The notes: generated by a model not told the origin, from the sequence alone. Numbered from the stretch's first letter, positions 20,117 through 29,444 are shown. The stretch is 64,000 bases of DNA from Corticibacter populi (GCF_004217315.1 NZ_SGWR01000001.1:1054001-1118000), one strand, 5' to 3'. Numbers and translations are program-made.

Positions 20117-22408
20117 TCAATGTGCAGCTGCGGCTGCGGAAAATGCGGCGGTGGAGGCCACGACAGCGCCCAGGCCGGGCAATGCCTGACTGAAAGTGCG
20201 GATGCCGGCCACCACCAGCTCGGGCGCGATCTCCATGGCCCAGCCGGCGGCGATGGCCGCCAGCAACTGGTCCGGCTGCAGGTCCTGCTCGGCCGCCTGC
20301 ATGCACAGGCCGGGCCAGTCGGCCAGCGTGCTGCTGTCGCGCTCGGTCCACAGCTCGACGCTGTCGCCGCGCGCCACCACCCAGCGAACATGGGTGCGAC
20401 TGTCGCCATCGGGCGGCTGCAGTTCCTGCCAGGCCTCGAAAGGCGCGGCGCTGCTGGCATAGAAAATCACGCTGCCATCGCTCAGGCCGCAGAGCTCGGC
20501 CACCTGCGCATCGTCGGCGTTGAGAATCGCCAGCCCGCTGGGCAACACCACATCGACCTGGGTGCGCAGCACCCGCGTCATCTGCTCGCGCTGCTGGATG
20601 TCGTATTCGCCCAGGCGCTCGCAGCCATCCATGTCGGTGACCAGGCCGATGTGGCAGCGGTCATAGGCCAGGCCGTCCTGCAGGATGCTGCGCGGCCCGT
20701 TCTCGATCACCGCCACCTGGATCTGCTGGTTCATCAGCAGGCGATTGCCGGCCTCCCAGTTGTCGCTCTCGCGCCGGTCCACCAGGCGTTTTTCCAGGAA
20801 GATGCCCTGGCGGCAGGCCACCCCGGTGTGGCGGCCCGAGAGGTGCAGCAGCCAGCCCACCAGCCTGGCGATGCCGGTGGTGCCGTGCCGGCCGGCGATG
20901 CCGATGATGGGGATGCGGCCCGAGAGGTCGGCGCCATCCTGCGCAGCAGGCGCCGGAAACAGGTATTCGACGATGGCCTGGCCGACCGGCTGGGGCGAGC
21001 CCACGGCGGGCTTGAGATGCATCAGCAGGCCCGGACCGGCATTGACCTCGATCACCGCCCCGCCCTGCTCGCCAAGCGGCCTGGCAATGTCCTCGGCCAT
21101 CACGTCCACGCCGGCGATGTCCAGCCCCACCACCTTGGCGGCCAGCGCGGCGGCCTCGGCAGTCTCGGGATGGACCTCGTCGGTGCAGTCGATCACCAGG
21201 TTGCTGCTGCGCTGGATCAGCACCAGCTTGCCGCTGGGCGGCACGCTCTCGGGCGCGAGGTCCTGGCGACGCAACTCGTGCAGCACATCGGTTCCATGCA
21301 CATCGATGCGGCCGAGCCGGAAACCGGTGTCAGCTTCACCACCGACGCTGGCGGCTGGCGCCTGGCGGCGCGGGTCCTGGTTGATCTGGCTCTCCACCAG
21401 CTCGGCCACGCTGTGCAGGCCGTCGCCAGTGACCTGCAGCGATTCACTGCGCGCCGCCGCCACCACCTGCCCGCCCACCACCAGCAGGCGGTGTTCGTTG
21501 CCTGGCACCATGCGCTCGACCATCACCTCGTAGCCATGCGGCTCGGCCGCCGCCCACGCCGCCTCGACCTCGGCCTGGCTGCTCAGGTTGACGAACACGC
21601 CACGGTTGCGCGAGGAATCCGATGGCTTGACAACCACCGGAAGGCCAATGTCCTGTGCAGCCTCCCAGGCCTCGCCGGGGCTGCCGGCGACCTGCCACTC
21701 CGGCACCGGCACGCCGCAGAGCTGGATCAGCGACTTGGTCAGATCCTTGTCACTGGCAATGCCCTCGGCAATCGCGCCGGTGTTGGCGGTCTCGGTGGTC
21801 CAGATGCGCTTTTGCGCCGAGCCATAGCCCAGCTGCACCAGGTTGCCATCGTTGAGGCGCATGGCGGGGATGCGCCGCTCGAACGCGGCATCGACGATGG
21901 CGGCCGTGCTCGGGCCGAGGTAGCGCTCCTCGATGACCTTGCGGATCGCCGCAACCGCCTGCGCCACGTCAAAAGGCTGGTCGTTAATGGCCGCCATGAT
22001 GAGACGGTGGCCCTGCACCAGCGCGGCACGGGCGACCTGCTCGTCCTTGGCGCGGAACACCATGCGGTAGACGCCGTGCCTGGAGGTGCTGCGCGTCTGC
22101 CCGAAGGCGGTGGGCATGCCCGCGAGGTTCAGCAACTCGATGATGATGTGCTCGAGGATGTGGCCGCACCAGGTGCCCTCGTCCAGGCGCATCAGAAAGC
22201 CACCACGCTCGCCCACGCCACAGTGGTGTTCGATCAGATCCGGCAGCCAGGCCTTGAGGCGCTCGGCAAAACCGGGAATCCGGTTGGAGGGGTATTCCTC
22301 CAGCTCGCCCAGGTCCAGCCAGACCTCCAGCACCTCGCGGTAGGTCCAGATGCTGGGGCCGCGCAGGTAATTCACGCGCAACAGGGCGATGTCGTTGAAT
22401 GTGGGCAT
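20117..22408 (-). CDS. cphA': Second cyanophycin synthetase-like protein (CphA') with degenerate Mur domain
   Basis: A 763-residue homologue of the neighbouring CphA. The N-terminal domain (MPTFNDIALLRVNYLRGPSIWTY) and ATP-grasp region (LPVVVKPSDSSRNRGVFVN; GGAVIEVNAGPGLLMHL) look functional. In the C-terminal Mur-ligase-like domain the P-loop reads GRHGTTGIARL (506-516), with Thr510 where the catalytic lysine should be. The following DHLG block is also changed (TDMDGCERLG), and the protein is about 95 residues shorter. It may use the ATP-grasp half only, or support CphA in a complex. ATG 22408 is clear. It is the first gene of the pair and divergent from the ABC transporter. Confidence 0.92.
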   Translation of the reverse strand: MPTFNDIALLRVNYLRGPSIWTYREVLEVWLDLGELEEYPSNRIPGFAERLKAWLPDLIEHHCGVGERGGFLMRLDEGTWCGHILEHIIIELLNLAGMPTAFGQTRSTSRHGVYRMVFRAKDEQVARAALVQGHRLIMAAINDQPFDVAQAVAAIRKVIEERYLGPSTAAIVDAAFERRIPAMRLNDGNLVQLGYGSAQKRIWTTETANTGAIAEGIASDKDLTKSLIQLCGVPVPEWQVAGSPGEAWEAAQDIGLPVVVKPSDSSRNRGVFVNLSSQAEVEAAWAAAEPHGYEVMVERMVPGNEHRLLVVGGQVVAAARSESLQVTGDGLHSVAELVESQINQDPRRQAPAASVGGEADTGFRLGRIDVHGTDVLHELRRQDLAPESVPPSGKLVLIQRSSNLVIDCTDEVHPETAEAAALAAKVVGLDIAGVDVMAEDIARPLGEQGGAVIEVNAGPGLLMHLKPAVGSPQPVGQAIVEYLFPAPAAQDGADLSGRIPIIGIAGRHGTTGIARLVGWLLHLSGRHTGVACRQGIFLEKRLVDRRESDNWEAGNRLLMNQQIQVAVIENGPRSILQDGLAYDRCHIGLVTDMDGCERLGEYDIQQREQMTRVLRTQVDVVLPSGLAILNADDAQVAELCGLSDGSVIFYASSAAPFEAWQELQPPDGDSRTHVRWVVARGDSVELWTERDSSTLADWPGLCMQAAEQDLQPDQLLAAIAAGWAMEIAPELVVAGIRTFSQALPGLGAVVASTAAFSAAAAAH

Positions 22409-22699
22409 AAAGGCAAAGCAATGAATGGAAAGTTCCGCTCCTGGCCTGTGGGCCATGGCTCTCCGCAGCGCTGCCGGGAGCCTGAAACGGTACGGGATTC
22501 TGTCACGTCCGCGGTGGTGCGTCGGCCATGCCGGACGCCGCCAGAGGGGAGTGCTTCGGCATGTGGTCAACAGAAAGCGGCCGTGGCGCGTTGGGACTGG
22601 GGTGCGCCTTGTGCGGCATCTGCCTGCCGATCCGGCCCATGATGGCCGCCAGCGGCACCAACCAGCGGCAGAATGCGGGCATATGGCAACTTCTCCGAC

Positions 22700-25084
22700 A
22701 TGACATCCAGACTCCCCCAACACCAACAACACCCGCCCGGCGACGAGCCCTTGCAGCCAGGCAAGAACGGACCGGATGGCCCATCGACCGCCCCCTGGCC
22801 GCCACTGCCGCTGCATCCCGGTGAAAACGTGCTGTGCGCACTGGCGGTTGACCTGGACAGCGATCTGCATTTCCTGCCCGGCCGCCTGGTGCTCGGCACC
22901 GAGGCCTTGTACGCCTGGCAGCAAGGCGCGGACGGCTGGCTGCGCACCCCGCTCGACCATCGCCACGAAATCCGCTTTGCCGAGCATGCCGGCCTGGTGA
23001 CGCTGAGCCTGCACGACGCCGATGCACGGCTGGCAGTCTGGCACCTGACACAGCAGGGCAGCATCCAGGCGCAACGCTTGGTCGAATGCTTCCGGGCACA
23101 TTTCCAGCAAGATCCGCAAAGCGCCATCCGCGTGCAGGACATGAGCACCTGCGCGGTCTGCGGCGCGGCGCTGCCGCTCGATGACTCGCACTGCCAGGCC
23201 TGCTCCGAAAAGGAGCTGGAGGCCCCCGTCTCCAGCCGCGTGCTGCTGCGCCTGACGCGCTTTGCCCGGCCCTACAAGTGGCTGGTGCTGCTGGGCTTCG
23301 TCCTCACGCTCGCCTCGACGGCCGCGACCCTGGTGCCGCCCTACCTGACCATCCCGCTGATGGATGACATCCTGATCCCGAGCCAGGCCGGCCAGCCTGT
23401 CGACATGGGGCTGGTGCGCCACTACCTGGGCCTCTTGCTGCTCTCGGCGCTGGTGGCCTGGGTGCTGGGCTGGAGCCGAACCTACGTACTATCGCTGGTC
23501 TCCGAGCGCATCGGCATGGATCTGCGCACCACCACCTTCAACCACCTGATGGGCCTGTCGCTGGACTATTTCGGCCGGCGCCGCACCGGCGACCTGATCG
23601 CCCGCATCGGCTCGGAGACCGAGAAGATCAACACCTTCCTTTCGGTCAACGCGCTGGACTTCGCCACCGACGTGATCATGATCGCCATGACCGCGGCCAT
23701 CCTGATCTCGATCGACCCGACGCTGGCCATGGCAGCGCTGGTGCCGCTGCCCTTCATCCTGTTCCTGATCCAGCGCGTGCGCGCCCGCCTGAAGATCGGC
23801 TTCGAGCGCGCCGCCCGCGTATGGTCACAGGTCACCAACGTGCTGGCCGATGCCATCCCTGGCGTGCGCGTGGTCAAGGCCTTCGCGCAGGAGTCGCGCG
23901 AACAGCAGCGCTTTGGCGATGCCAACCAGAACAACTTCCAGGCCAACGACCGCGTCAATCGCACCTGGGCCCTGTTCTCGCCGAGCGTTTCGCTGCTGAC
24001 CGAGGTCGGCACCCTGGTGGTGTGGGCCTTCGGCATCTGGCTTGTGGCGGACAACAACATCACCGTCGGCGTGCTCACGGCCTTCATCGCCTACATCGGG
24101 CGCTTCTACACGCGCCTGGATGCCATGAGCCGCATCGTCAACAGCACCCAGCGCGCCGCCGCCGGCGCCAAGCGCATCTTCGACATCCTCGACCAGGTCT
24201 CCACCGTGCCCGAACCGGCCCGGCCGGTGCCGATGAACGACGTGCATGGCCGCATCTCGCTGCGCAACCTGGGCTTTCGCTACGGCAGCCGCAGCGTGCT
24301 GCGCGGCGTCAACCTGGACATCCAGCCCGGCGAGATGATCGGTCTGGTCGGCCACAGTGGCTCGGGAAAGTCCACGCTGGTCAACCTGATCTGCCGCTTC
24401 CATGACGCCAGCGAAGGCGCCATCCTGTGCGACGGCGTGGACATCCGCCAGATCGGCGTGGCCGACTACCACCGCCACATCGGCCTGGTGCTGCAGGAAC
24501 CCTTCCTGTTCTTCGGCACCGTGGCCGAGAACATCGCCTACGGCCGCCCCGATGCCACGCGCGAGCAGATCATCGCCGCCGCACGAGCCGCCCATGCGCA
24601 CGACTTCATCCTGCGCCTGCCGCAGGGCTACGACTCGCTGGTGGGCGAGCGCGGCCAGAGCCTTTCGGGCGGCGAGCGCCAGCGCATCAGCATCGCCCGC
24701 GCGCTGCTGATCGACCCACGCATCCTCATCATGGACGAGGCGACCTCAGCCGTCGACACCGAGACCGAGAAGGAAATCCAGAAGGCGCTGGACAACCTGG
24801 TCCAGGGCCGCACCACGATCGCCGTGGCGCACCGCCTCTCGACGCTGCGCAAGGCCAATCGCCTGGTGGTAATGGACCGCGGCGAGATCGTCGAAGTTGG
24901 CGGTCATCAGGAGCTGCTGGACAAGCGCGGCGCCTACTGGCGCCTCTACCAGGCGCAGCAGCGCAAGACCGATGGTCAGGATGAGGCAGCCGCCGCCCCG
25001 CCGTCCCATGGCGACAATGGCAGTGAGAATCGGCCGCAGGCAGGCACAGCGGTGCTTGCGCATGCCGAGGAGGAATCCACATGA
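22700..25084 (+). CDS. Cyanophycin-associated ABC transporter with fused TMD-NBD and zinc-ribbon-like N-terminal region
   Basis: A 794-residue half-transporter of the MsbA/exporter type. The first 190 residues are unusual: a non-membrane domain with a Cys4 cluster C151-xx-C154 ... C165-xx-C168 (CAVCGAALPLDDSHCQAC). Six hydrophobic segments follow (about 195-480), then an ATPase with GHSGSGKSTLV, LSGGERQR and ILIMDEATSAVD. It is divergent from the cph genes and overlaps the DUF1854 gene by 4 bp. I recall this type of exporter being named after its link to cyanophycin genes; its cargo is not established. An ATG at 22673 is an alternative start; neither has a strong ribosome site. Confidence 0.85.
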   Translation: MTSRLPQHQQHPPGDEPLQPGKNGPDGPSTAPWPPLPLHPGENVLCALAVDLDSDLHFLPGRLVLGTEALYAWQQGADGWLRTPLDHRHEIRFAEHAGLVTLSLHDADARLAVWHLTQQGSIQAQRLVECFRAHFQQDPQSAIRVQDMSTCAVCGAALPLDDSHCQACSEKELEAPVSSRVLLRLTRFARPYKWLVLLGFVLTLASTAATLVPPYLTIPLMDDILIPSQAGQPVDMGLVRHYLGLLLLSALVAWVLGWSRTYVLSLVSERIGMDLRTTTFNHLMGLSLDYFGRRRTGDLIARIGSETEKINTFLSVNALDFATDVIMIAMTAAILISIDPTLAMAALVPLPFILFLIQRVRARLKIGFERAARVWSQVTNVLADAIPGVRVVKAFAQESREQQRFGDANQNNFQANDRVNRTWALFSPSVSLLTEVGTLVVWAFGIWLVADNNITVGVLTAFIAYIGRFYTRLDAMSRIVNSTQRAAAGAKRIFDILDQVSTVPEPARPVPMNDVHGRISLRNLGFRYGSRSVLRGVNLDIQPGEMIGLVGHSGSGKSTLVNLICRFHDASEGAILCDGVDIRQIGVADYHRHIGLVLQEPFLFFGTVAENIAYGRPDATREQIIAAARAAHAHDFILRLPQGYDSLVGERGQSLSGGERQRISIARALLIDPRILIMDEATSAVDTETEKEIQKALDNLVQGRTTIAVAHRLSTLRKANRLVVMDRGEIVEVGGHQELLDKRGAYWRLYQAQQRKTDGQDEAAAAPPSHGDNGSENRPQAGTAVLAHAEEEST

Positions 25085-25632
25085 CCCCCAAGCTCCCACC
25101 CCCTGCCGCACGCGATGTCGACAAGCAGTTCATGCCCGAGCATGTCGCCATGCTGGACGCGAGCTGCCCGCCGCAGCAGATCGGCTACAACAGCCATGGC
25201 CAGCTCACCTGGCGCGATGCCTGCGGCACGCCCATACCCATCCAGCCGGTGGCCGCCTTCGTGCTGAGCGCGCCGCGCCGGCACATCTCGCTGGTCGACG
25301 CGCAGGGGCGCGAGCGCGCCTACATTCCGCAGCTCGATGCCCTGCCCGCACCGTGCCGCCAGGCCATCGAGACCAGCCTGGCGCTGCGTGAATTCGTGCC
25401 CACCATCACCGTCATCCATGCCGTCAGCAGCTTTGCCACGCCCAGCACCTGGAGCGTCGAGACCGACCATGGCCCCACGCAACTGGTGCTGCAGAGCGAG
25501 GACGACATCCGCCGGCTCGGCGCCGAGGGTCAAGCGCTGCGCATCACCGACAAGAACAGCCTGCAATACCAGATTCCGGATATCGCACGGCTGCCCAAGG
25601 CCTCGCGTCGGCTGCTGGCGCGCTTCATCTGA
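25081..25632 (+). CDS. DUF1854 protein, cyanophycin-associated
   Basis: A 183-residue soluble protein of the DUF1854 family. The family blocks are clear: PVAAFVLSAPRRHISLVDAQGRERAYIPQLDALPA, LREFVPTITVIHAVSSFATPSTWSVETDHGPT and EDDIRRLG. No signal peptide or membrane segment is seen. Its start overlaps the ABC transporter stop (ATGA), so the two are co-translated and probably work together. The function is unknown; location next to cphA suggests a role in cyanophycin synthesis, use or transport. Confidence 0.85.
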   Translation: MTPKLPPPAARDVDKQFMPEHVAMLDASCPPQQIGYNSHGQLTWRDACGTPIPIQPVAAFVLSAPRRHISLVDAQGRERAYIPQLDALPAPCRQAIETSLALREFVPTITVIHAVSSFATPSTWSVETDHGPTQLVLQSEDDIRRLGAEGQALRITDKNSLQYQIPDIARLPKASRRLLARFI

Positions 25633-25723
25633 CGGCAGCGCTGCGGCCCAGTAGCCAGCGCAGCGCCGTCCATCGATAAGCGATTGAGTGATCCGGCCAT
25701 CCGGCGAACCGGCAATCCAGGGC

Positions 25724-26809
25724 TCAGCCCAGCAAGGCATCCAATGCGCCGAACAGCGCCTGGTTCTGCGCCTCGGTCCCCACCGTGATGCGCAAAAAGT
25801 CACGGATGCGCGGGTTGCTGCCGAAATGCCGCACCAGCACGGCCCGCTCGCGCAGGCCCCGGAAGATCTCCGCACCGGCCCGCTCGGCATGGCGCGCAAA
25901 CACGAAGTTGGCCGCCGATGGCAACACCTCGAAGCCGCGCTGCTGCAGCCCGGCCACCAGCGCCTCGCGCGTGGCGATGATGCGCGCCGTGGTGTCCCGG
26001 AAGTACGCCACATCCTCGTAGGCCGCCTTGGCACCGGCCTGTGCCAGGCGCCCCAGCGGGTAGGAGTTGAAGCTGTCCTTGACGCGCGTGAGCGCCTCGA
26101 TCAGTTGCGGGTGACCGGCCGCAAAGCCCACCCGCAGCCCGGCCAGCGAACGCGACTTCGACAGCGTGTGCACCACCAGCAGGTTGGGATGGCGCTGCAG
26201 CAGCGCCAGCGCGCTGTCGCCGCCGAAGTCCACGTAAGCCTCGTCGACCAGCACCACCTGCTCACTGAAGTGTTGCAGCAGCCGCTCGACCTGCGCCAGC
26301 GGCAGCGCAATACCGGTGGGTGCATTCGGATTGGCGATCACCACGCCAGCCACCGAGCGCGCCGGCAGCGCCAGGTAGTCGTCCACCCCCACCTGCCAGT
26401 CCTGGCGTAGCGGCACCAGCTGTGCCTGTATGCCGAACAGGTTGCAATAGACCTTGTAGAAGCTGTAGCTGATGTCGGGCATCAGCAGCGGCGCGCCGCC
26501 GCGCTGGAAGAAAGCCCGAAAGGCGTGCGCCAGCACCTCGTCCGAGCCGTTGCCGAGGAACAGCTGCTCGGACGTAAGGCCGTGCGCCGCATGGTGGCTG
26601 GCGATGGCCTGGCGCAAGGCCTGCGACTGCGGGTCCGGATAGAGTTGCAGGCCATGCACACTGGCCTCGGCAATGGCCGCCAGCGCCTGTGGCGATGGGC
26701 CATACGGGTTCTCGTTGGTGTTGAGCTTGACCAGATTGGCCATGCGCGGTTGCTCGCCCGGCACATAGGGCTCGAGCACATCCAGGCCATCGCTCCAGAA
26801 GGTCGTCAT
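25724..26809 (-). CDS. hisC: Histidinol-phosphate aminotransferase
   Basis: A 361-residue PLP-dependent fold-type I aminotransferase. Present are VKLNTNENPYGPSP, the substrate-loop LYPDPQ, FLGNGSDEVLAHAFRAFF, NPNAPTGI, DEAYVDFGG and the PLP-lysine block THTLSKSRSLAGLRVG. It interconverts histidinol phosphate and imidazole-acetol phosphate in histidine synthesis. The start MTTFWSDGLDVLEPYVPGEQP is typical. It follows a CbiB-like gene by 143 bp. Because threonine-phosphate decarboxylase (CobD/CobC) is a related fold found beside cbiB, that alternative was weighed, but the sequence reads as HisC. Other his genes are not adjacent; hisZ lies at 46.2 kb. Confidence 0.9.
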   Translation of the reverse strand: MTTFWSDGLDVLEPYVPGEQPRMANLVKLNTNENPYGPSPQALAAIAEASVHGLQLYPDPQSQALRQAIASHHAAHGLTSEQLFLGNGSDEVLAHAFRAFFQRGGAPLLMPDISYSFYKVYCNLFGIQAQLVPLRQDWQVGVDDYLALPARSVAGVVIANPNAPTGIALPLAQVERLLQHFSEQVVLVDEAYVDFGGDSALALLQRHPNLLVVHTLSKSRSLAGLRVGFAAGHPQLIEALTRVKDSFNSYPLGRLAQAGAKAAYEDVAYFRDTTARIIATREALVAGLQQRGFEVLPSAANFVFARHAERAGAEIFRGLRERAVLVRHFGSNPRIRDFLRITVGTEAQNQALFGALDALLG

Positions 26810-26952
26810 CGCGTTCAAGGTCCTCTTTGGAAAGGAAAGGCAAATGCCGCAGCTGGTTGCCCGGCTTTGCCCGGCGCGTGCGATGCATTGGCTTGCCGGG
26901 GTCTGCGGCAAGCGCGATTATCGGTCTGAACCCGCCACGCCCAGCGCAAAAA

Positions 26953-27987
26953 TCACAGCACGGCCGACAGCAGCAGCACCATGGTGAGCAGCCCGCCCCA
27001 CAGCAGCAGCGCCCGCCAGATCAGCGTCGCCAGATCGTGCAGGGCCTGCACGTCTAGCACATCCTTCGCCTCGCTGTCGTCCAGCGCGTCGTCGATGCGC
27101 TCGGTGGCACTCAGGCGCACCAATGCCCCCAACGCGCCCAGTGCACCCAGGCCCGGCCACTCGAACGCAGCGCGCGGCAAGCCCATGGCCGCCACCGCCG
27201 CGCCGAGCAGTGCACCTTCGGCATCGTCGGGACTGCTGGCACGGTGGGCGCGCCAGGCACCCAGGGCCTCCTCGAAACGTCCGACAGCAGCAAACACCAG
27301 GGCCGAGCAACGCACCGGCACGGCATCGACCACCGCCCAGGCCTGGCGCGCCAGGCGGTTGAGGGCGGGGCTGGCGCGCGCTTCCGCGGCCCGGCCTGGA
27401 TAGGTCTCCGACCACTGGCGATAGGCATACTCGGCGCAGCGCAGCAGCACCGCACCGGCCGGCCCCAGGCCCAGCGGGGCGAGCAGGCCAAATGCCGCAA
27501 ACACACCGAACACGTGGCGGTGCATGTACAGCAACGAGACCTTGATGGTCTGCGCCACCAGCGCCTCGCCCCTCAAGCGGCGCAGCATCCATGGCGCGGC
27601 CGGCTGGCCGGGCCGCAGCAGTTGCTGCCATTCCAGCAGCGCAGCAGCGGCCTGCCCCTCGTCCCCCATGCTCAGGGCATTGCGGATGCGCGTGAAATGC
27701 AGGCTGAAGGAGCGAAAGCCCAATGTGGCCGCCAGCACGCCCACCGTCCACACGAAGGCAGCGAACCAGCCCAGCCAAGCCAGCAGCAGCGCGTACACCA
27801 GCCAGGACAGCAACGCCGGCCCTGCCGCCACCAGCGCCCACAGCAAGGCGGCCTGCCAGCCGGCACCGGCGTCGAGGCTGCGCCGCAGCACCACCATCAG
27901 GTGCCGCAAACTGCGCGCGATGCTGCGTGGCCCCTCCAGCGGCCGCAGCTGCTCGAGCAACAAGGCAAAAAAGATGGCCAGAACCAT
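26953..27987 (-). CDS. CobD/CbiB family membrane protein
   Basis: A 344-residue integral membrane protein with hydrophobic segments near residues 1-11, 44-92 and around 190-220. The block TLGFRSFSLHFTRIRNALSMGDEGQAA resembles the cobinamide-phosphate synthase family (CbiB/CobD), in which aminopropanol is attached to the corrin. The sequence is divergent and no other cobalamin genes are close, so it may be a family member without that activity. It lies 15 bp downstream of the Nudix gene on the same strand and probably shares its transcript. Confidence 0.7.
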   Translation of the reverse strand: MVLAIFFALLLEQLRPLEGPRSIARSLRHLMVVLRRSLDAGAGWQAALLWALVAAGPALLSWLVYALLLAWLGWFAAFVWTVGVLAATLGFRSFSLHFTRIRNALSMGDEGQAAAALLEWQQLLRPGQPAAPWMLRRLRGEALVAQTIKVSLLYMHRHVFGVFAAFGLLAPLGLGPAGAVLLRCAEYAYRQWSETYPGRAAEARASPALNRLARQAWAVVDAVPVRCSALVFAAVGRFEEALGAWRAHRASSPDDAEGALLGAAVAAMGLPRAAFEWPGLGALGALGALVRLSATERIDDALDDSEAKDVLDVQALHDLATLIWRALLLWGGLLTMVLLLSAVL

Positions 27988-28002
27988 GTCTCGGAGGTCC
28001 GT

Positions 28003-28797
28003 TCAATCCATCGTTGAATCCAGCGGCGGCATCGCAGCTGGCCGAGGCGCCTGCATGAACCGGTAGAAATTGCGCAGGATACTGGCTGTCGCGCCCCAGA
28101 TGTAGCGCTCGCCGCCAGCAGCATCCTGGTATGGCATCGACAGCCACTCACGCGACACCTCGCCCTGGCGATAGCGCTGGTGACGGTGATTGGCCGGGTT
28201 GAGCAGGTAAGCCAACGGCACCTCGAAGATGTCATCCACCTCGCCGGGATTGGCGTGCAGCGCCAGGCCCGGCGGCACCAGGCCAACCACCGGCACGACC
28301 TCGAAGCCCGAACCCGTCACATAGCTGGGAAGCTCGCCGAGCACTTCGACGCGCCGGGGCGCCAGGCCAATCTCCTCTTGCGCTTCGCGCAGCGCGGCCG
28401 CCTCGGCACTGACATCGCCCGGGTCGATGCGGCCGCCCGGAAAGGCAATCTGCCCCGAGTGCTTGCGCAGGGCCGCGGCGCGCTGCGTCAGCAGCACCGT
28501 CGGCTGCGCATGCCCGACGATGGGCACCAGCACAGCCGCACGCACGGGCGTGATGCGCATGCCAGCACCAGCACTGCTCTCATTCACCCATTCCGGCGTC
28601 CAGACCGGCCGGCTGGCAAAGCGCGCGCGCAACGCAGCCAGGGTCTGTTCGGCACCTGGTACCACCGGCAGTGCATCATCGACCGCCACCACCGGCACAT
28701 CCTGCGGGCGAAAGCCCACAGGCAGCACCAGCGGCGATGGATGGGCTCTGGAGGATGAATCGCTGGACTGTTCGCTCATGGCTTGTGATTCTGGCAT
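28003..28797 (-). CDS. Nudix hydrolase, CoA pyrophosphatase-like (NudL/YeaB)
   Basis: A 264-residue protein with a complete Nudix box, GGRIDPGDVSAEAAALREAQEEIGL, preceded by RKHSGQIAFP, the pattern of the coenzyme A pyrophosphatase subgroup. Such enzymes split CoA or acyl-CoA into adenosine 3',5'-bisphosphate and a phosphopantetheine. An N-terminal extension of about 80 residues precedes the domain. An ATG at 28779 is an equally possible start. The CbiB-like gene follows 15 bp downstream. Confidence 0.85.
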   Translation of the reverse strand: MPESQAMSEQSSDSSSRAHPSPLVLPVGFRPQDVPVVAVDDALPVVPGAEQTLAALRARFASRPVWTPEWVNESSAGAGMRITPVRAAVLVPIVGHAQPTVLLTQRAAALRKHSGQIAFPGGRIDPGDVSAEAAALREAQEEIGLAPRRVEVLGELPSYVTGSGFEVVPVVGLVPPGLALHANPGEVDDIFEVPLAYLLNPANHRHQRYRQGEVSREWLSMPYQDAAGGERYIWGATASILRNFYRFMQAPRPAAMPPLDSTMD

Positions 28798-28866
28798 GTT
28801 CCGCCGCAGGCTGTATCACCCACCAGACGGAGCCGTGCAGGGAACCTGCCCGCATCCCGCAGACAC

Positions 28867-28896
28867 AAAAAAGCCGCCAGCATGGTGGCTGGCGGC
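28867..28896 (-). terminator. Intrinsic terminator after rplS
   Basis: Minus strand: perfect 9-bp stem GCCGCCAGC / GCTGGCGGC (arms 28888-28896 and 28873-28881), 6-nt loop, then six U from 28872 to 28867. It lies 37 bp past the rplS stop and closes the rpsP-rimM-trmD-rplS unit. Confidence 0.9.
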
Positions 28897-28933
28897 CTTG
28901 GCTGTGCGCCCAGAACCCGGGCAACGCGGCAAT

Positions 28934-29317
28934 TTATGCGGCGTTGCTGGTCTTGACGCGCGAAGGCAGCTTTTCCTTGATGCGGGCCGACTTGCCACTG
29001 CGCTCACGCAGGTAGTACAGTTTGGCGCGGCGCACATCGCCACGGCGCTTGACCACGATGCCGGCGATCAGCGGGCTGTAGGTCTGGAAGGTGCGCTCGA
29101 CACCTTCGCCGCTGGAGATCTTGCGCACCGTGAAGGCACTGTTGAGGCCGCGGTTGCGCTTGGCGATCACCACACCTTCGTAGGCCTGCACGCGCTTGCG
29201 GCTGCCTTCGACCACGTTGACGCTGACGATCACGGTATCGCCAGGGGAGAAATCGGGGATCTCCTTGTTCAGGCGGGCAATTTCCTCGGCTTCGAGGATT
29301 TGAATCAGATTGCTCAT
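28934..29317 (-). CDS. rplS: 50S ribosomal protein L19
   Basis: A 127-residue L19. Signature stretches [53 protein letters not shown] and [20 protein letters not shown] are all present. L19 sits at the 30S-50S interface. ATG 29317 (MSNLIQ) is the family start. It is the last gene of the rpsP-rimM-trmD-rplS unit; the 127-bp gap after trmD is larger than the others and contains a TATAAT box. Confidence 0.97.
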   Translation of the reverse strand: MSNLIQILEAEEIARLNKEIPDFSPGDTVIVSVNVVEGSRKRVQAYEGVVIAKRNRGLNSAFTVRKISSGEGVERTFQTYSPLIAGIVVKRRGDVRRAKLYYLRERSGKSARIKEKLPSRVKTSNAA

Positions 29318-29430
29318 CTTTCGTCCTGTCAGATCGTGCCCGGGTTGGTTGTTGCCACAAGCGGCTCTCGGAGCCTGTCCAAGGTTTCTTAAACAGGCTG
29401 TTGTCCCAGGGTAGAGGATCAAAGCCCACC

Positions 29431-29436
29431 ATTATA
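29431..29436 (-). promoter_or_regulatory. Possible internal -10 box for rplS
   Basis: A perfect TATAAT on the minus strand lies 113 bp before the rplS start, in the trmD-rplS gap. The best -35 at 17-bp spacing is poor (GGTCAG). It may give extra rplS transcription independent of the rpsP promoter. Confidence 0.4.
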
Positions 29437-29444
29437 GCGTACTG

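Noticed and set aside
17315-22642. Very long plus-strand open frame of 1775 codons opposite the cph genes
   Set aside because: It is antisense to two clear cyanophycin synthetases and reflects GC-rich codon bias at third positions. Its protein has no recognisable domain and is rich in His, Arg and Ala.
25724-26809. Possible threonine-phosphate decarboxylase (CobD/CobC) beside a CbiB-like gene
   Set aside because: Motifs and N-terminus read as HisC; the neighbourhood alone is too weak to change the call.
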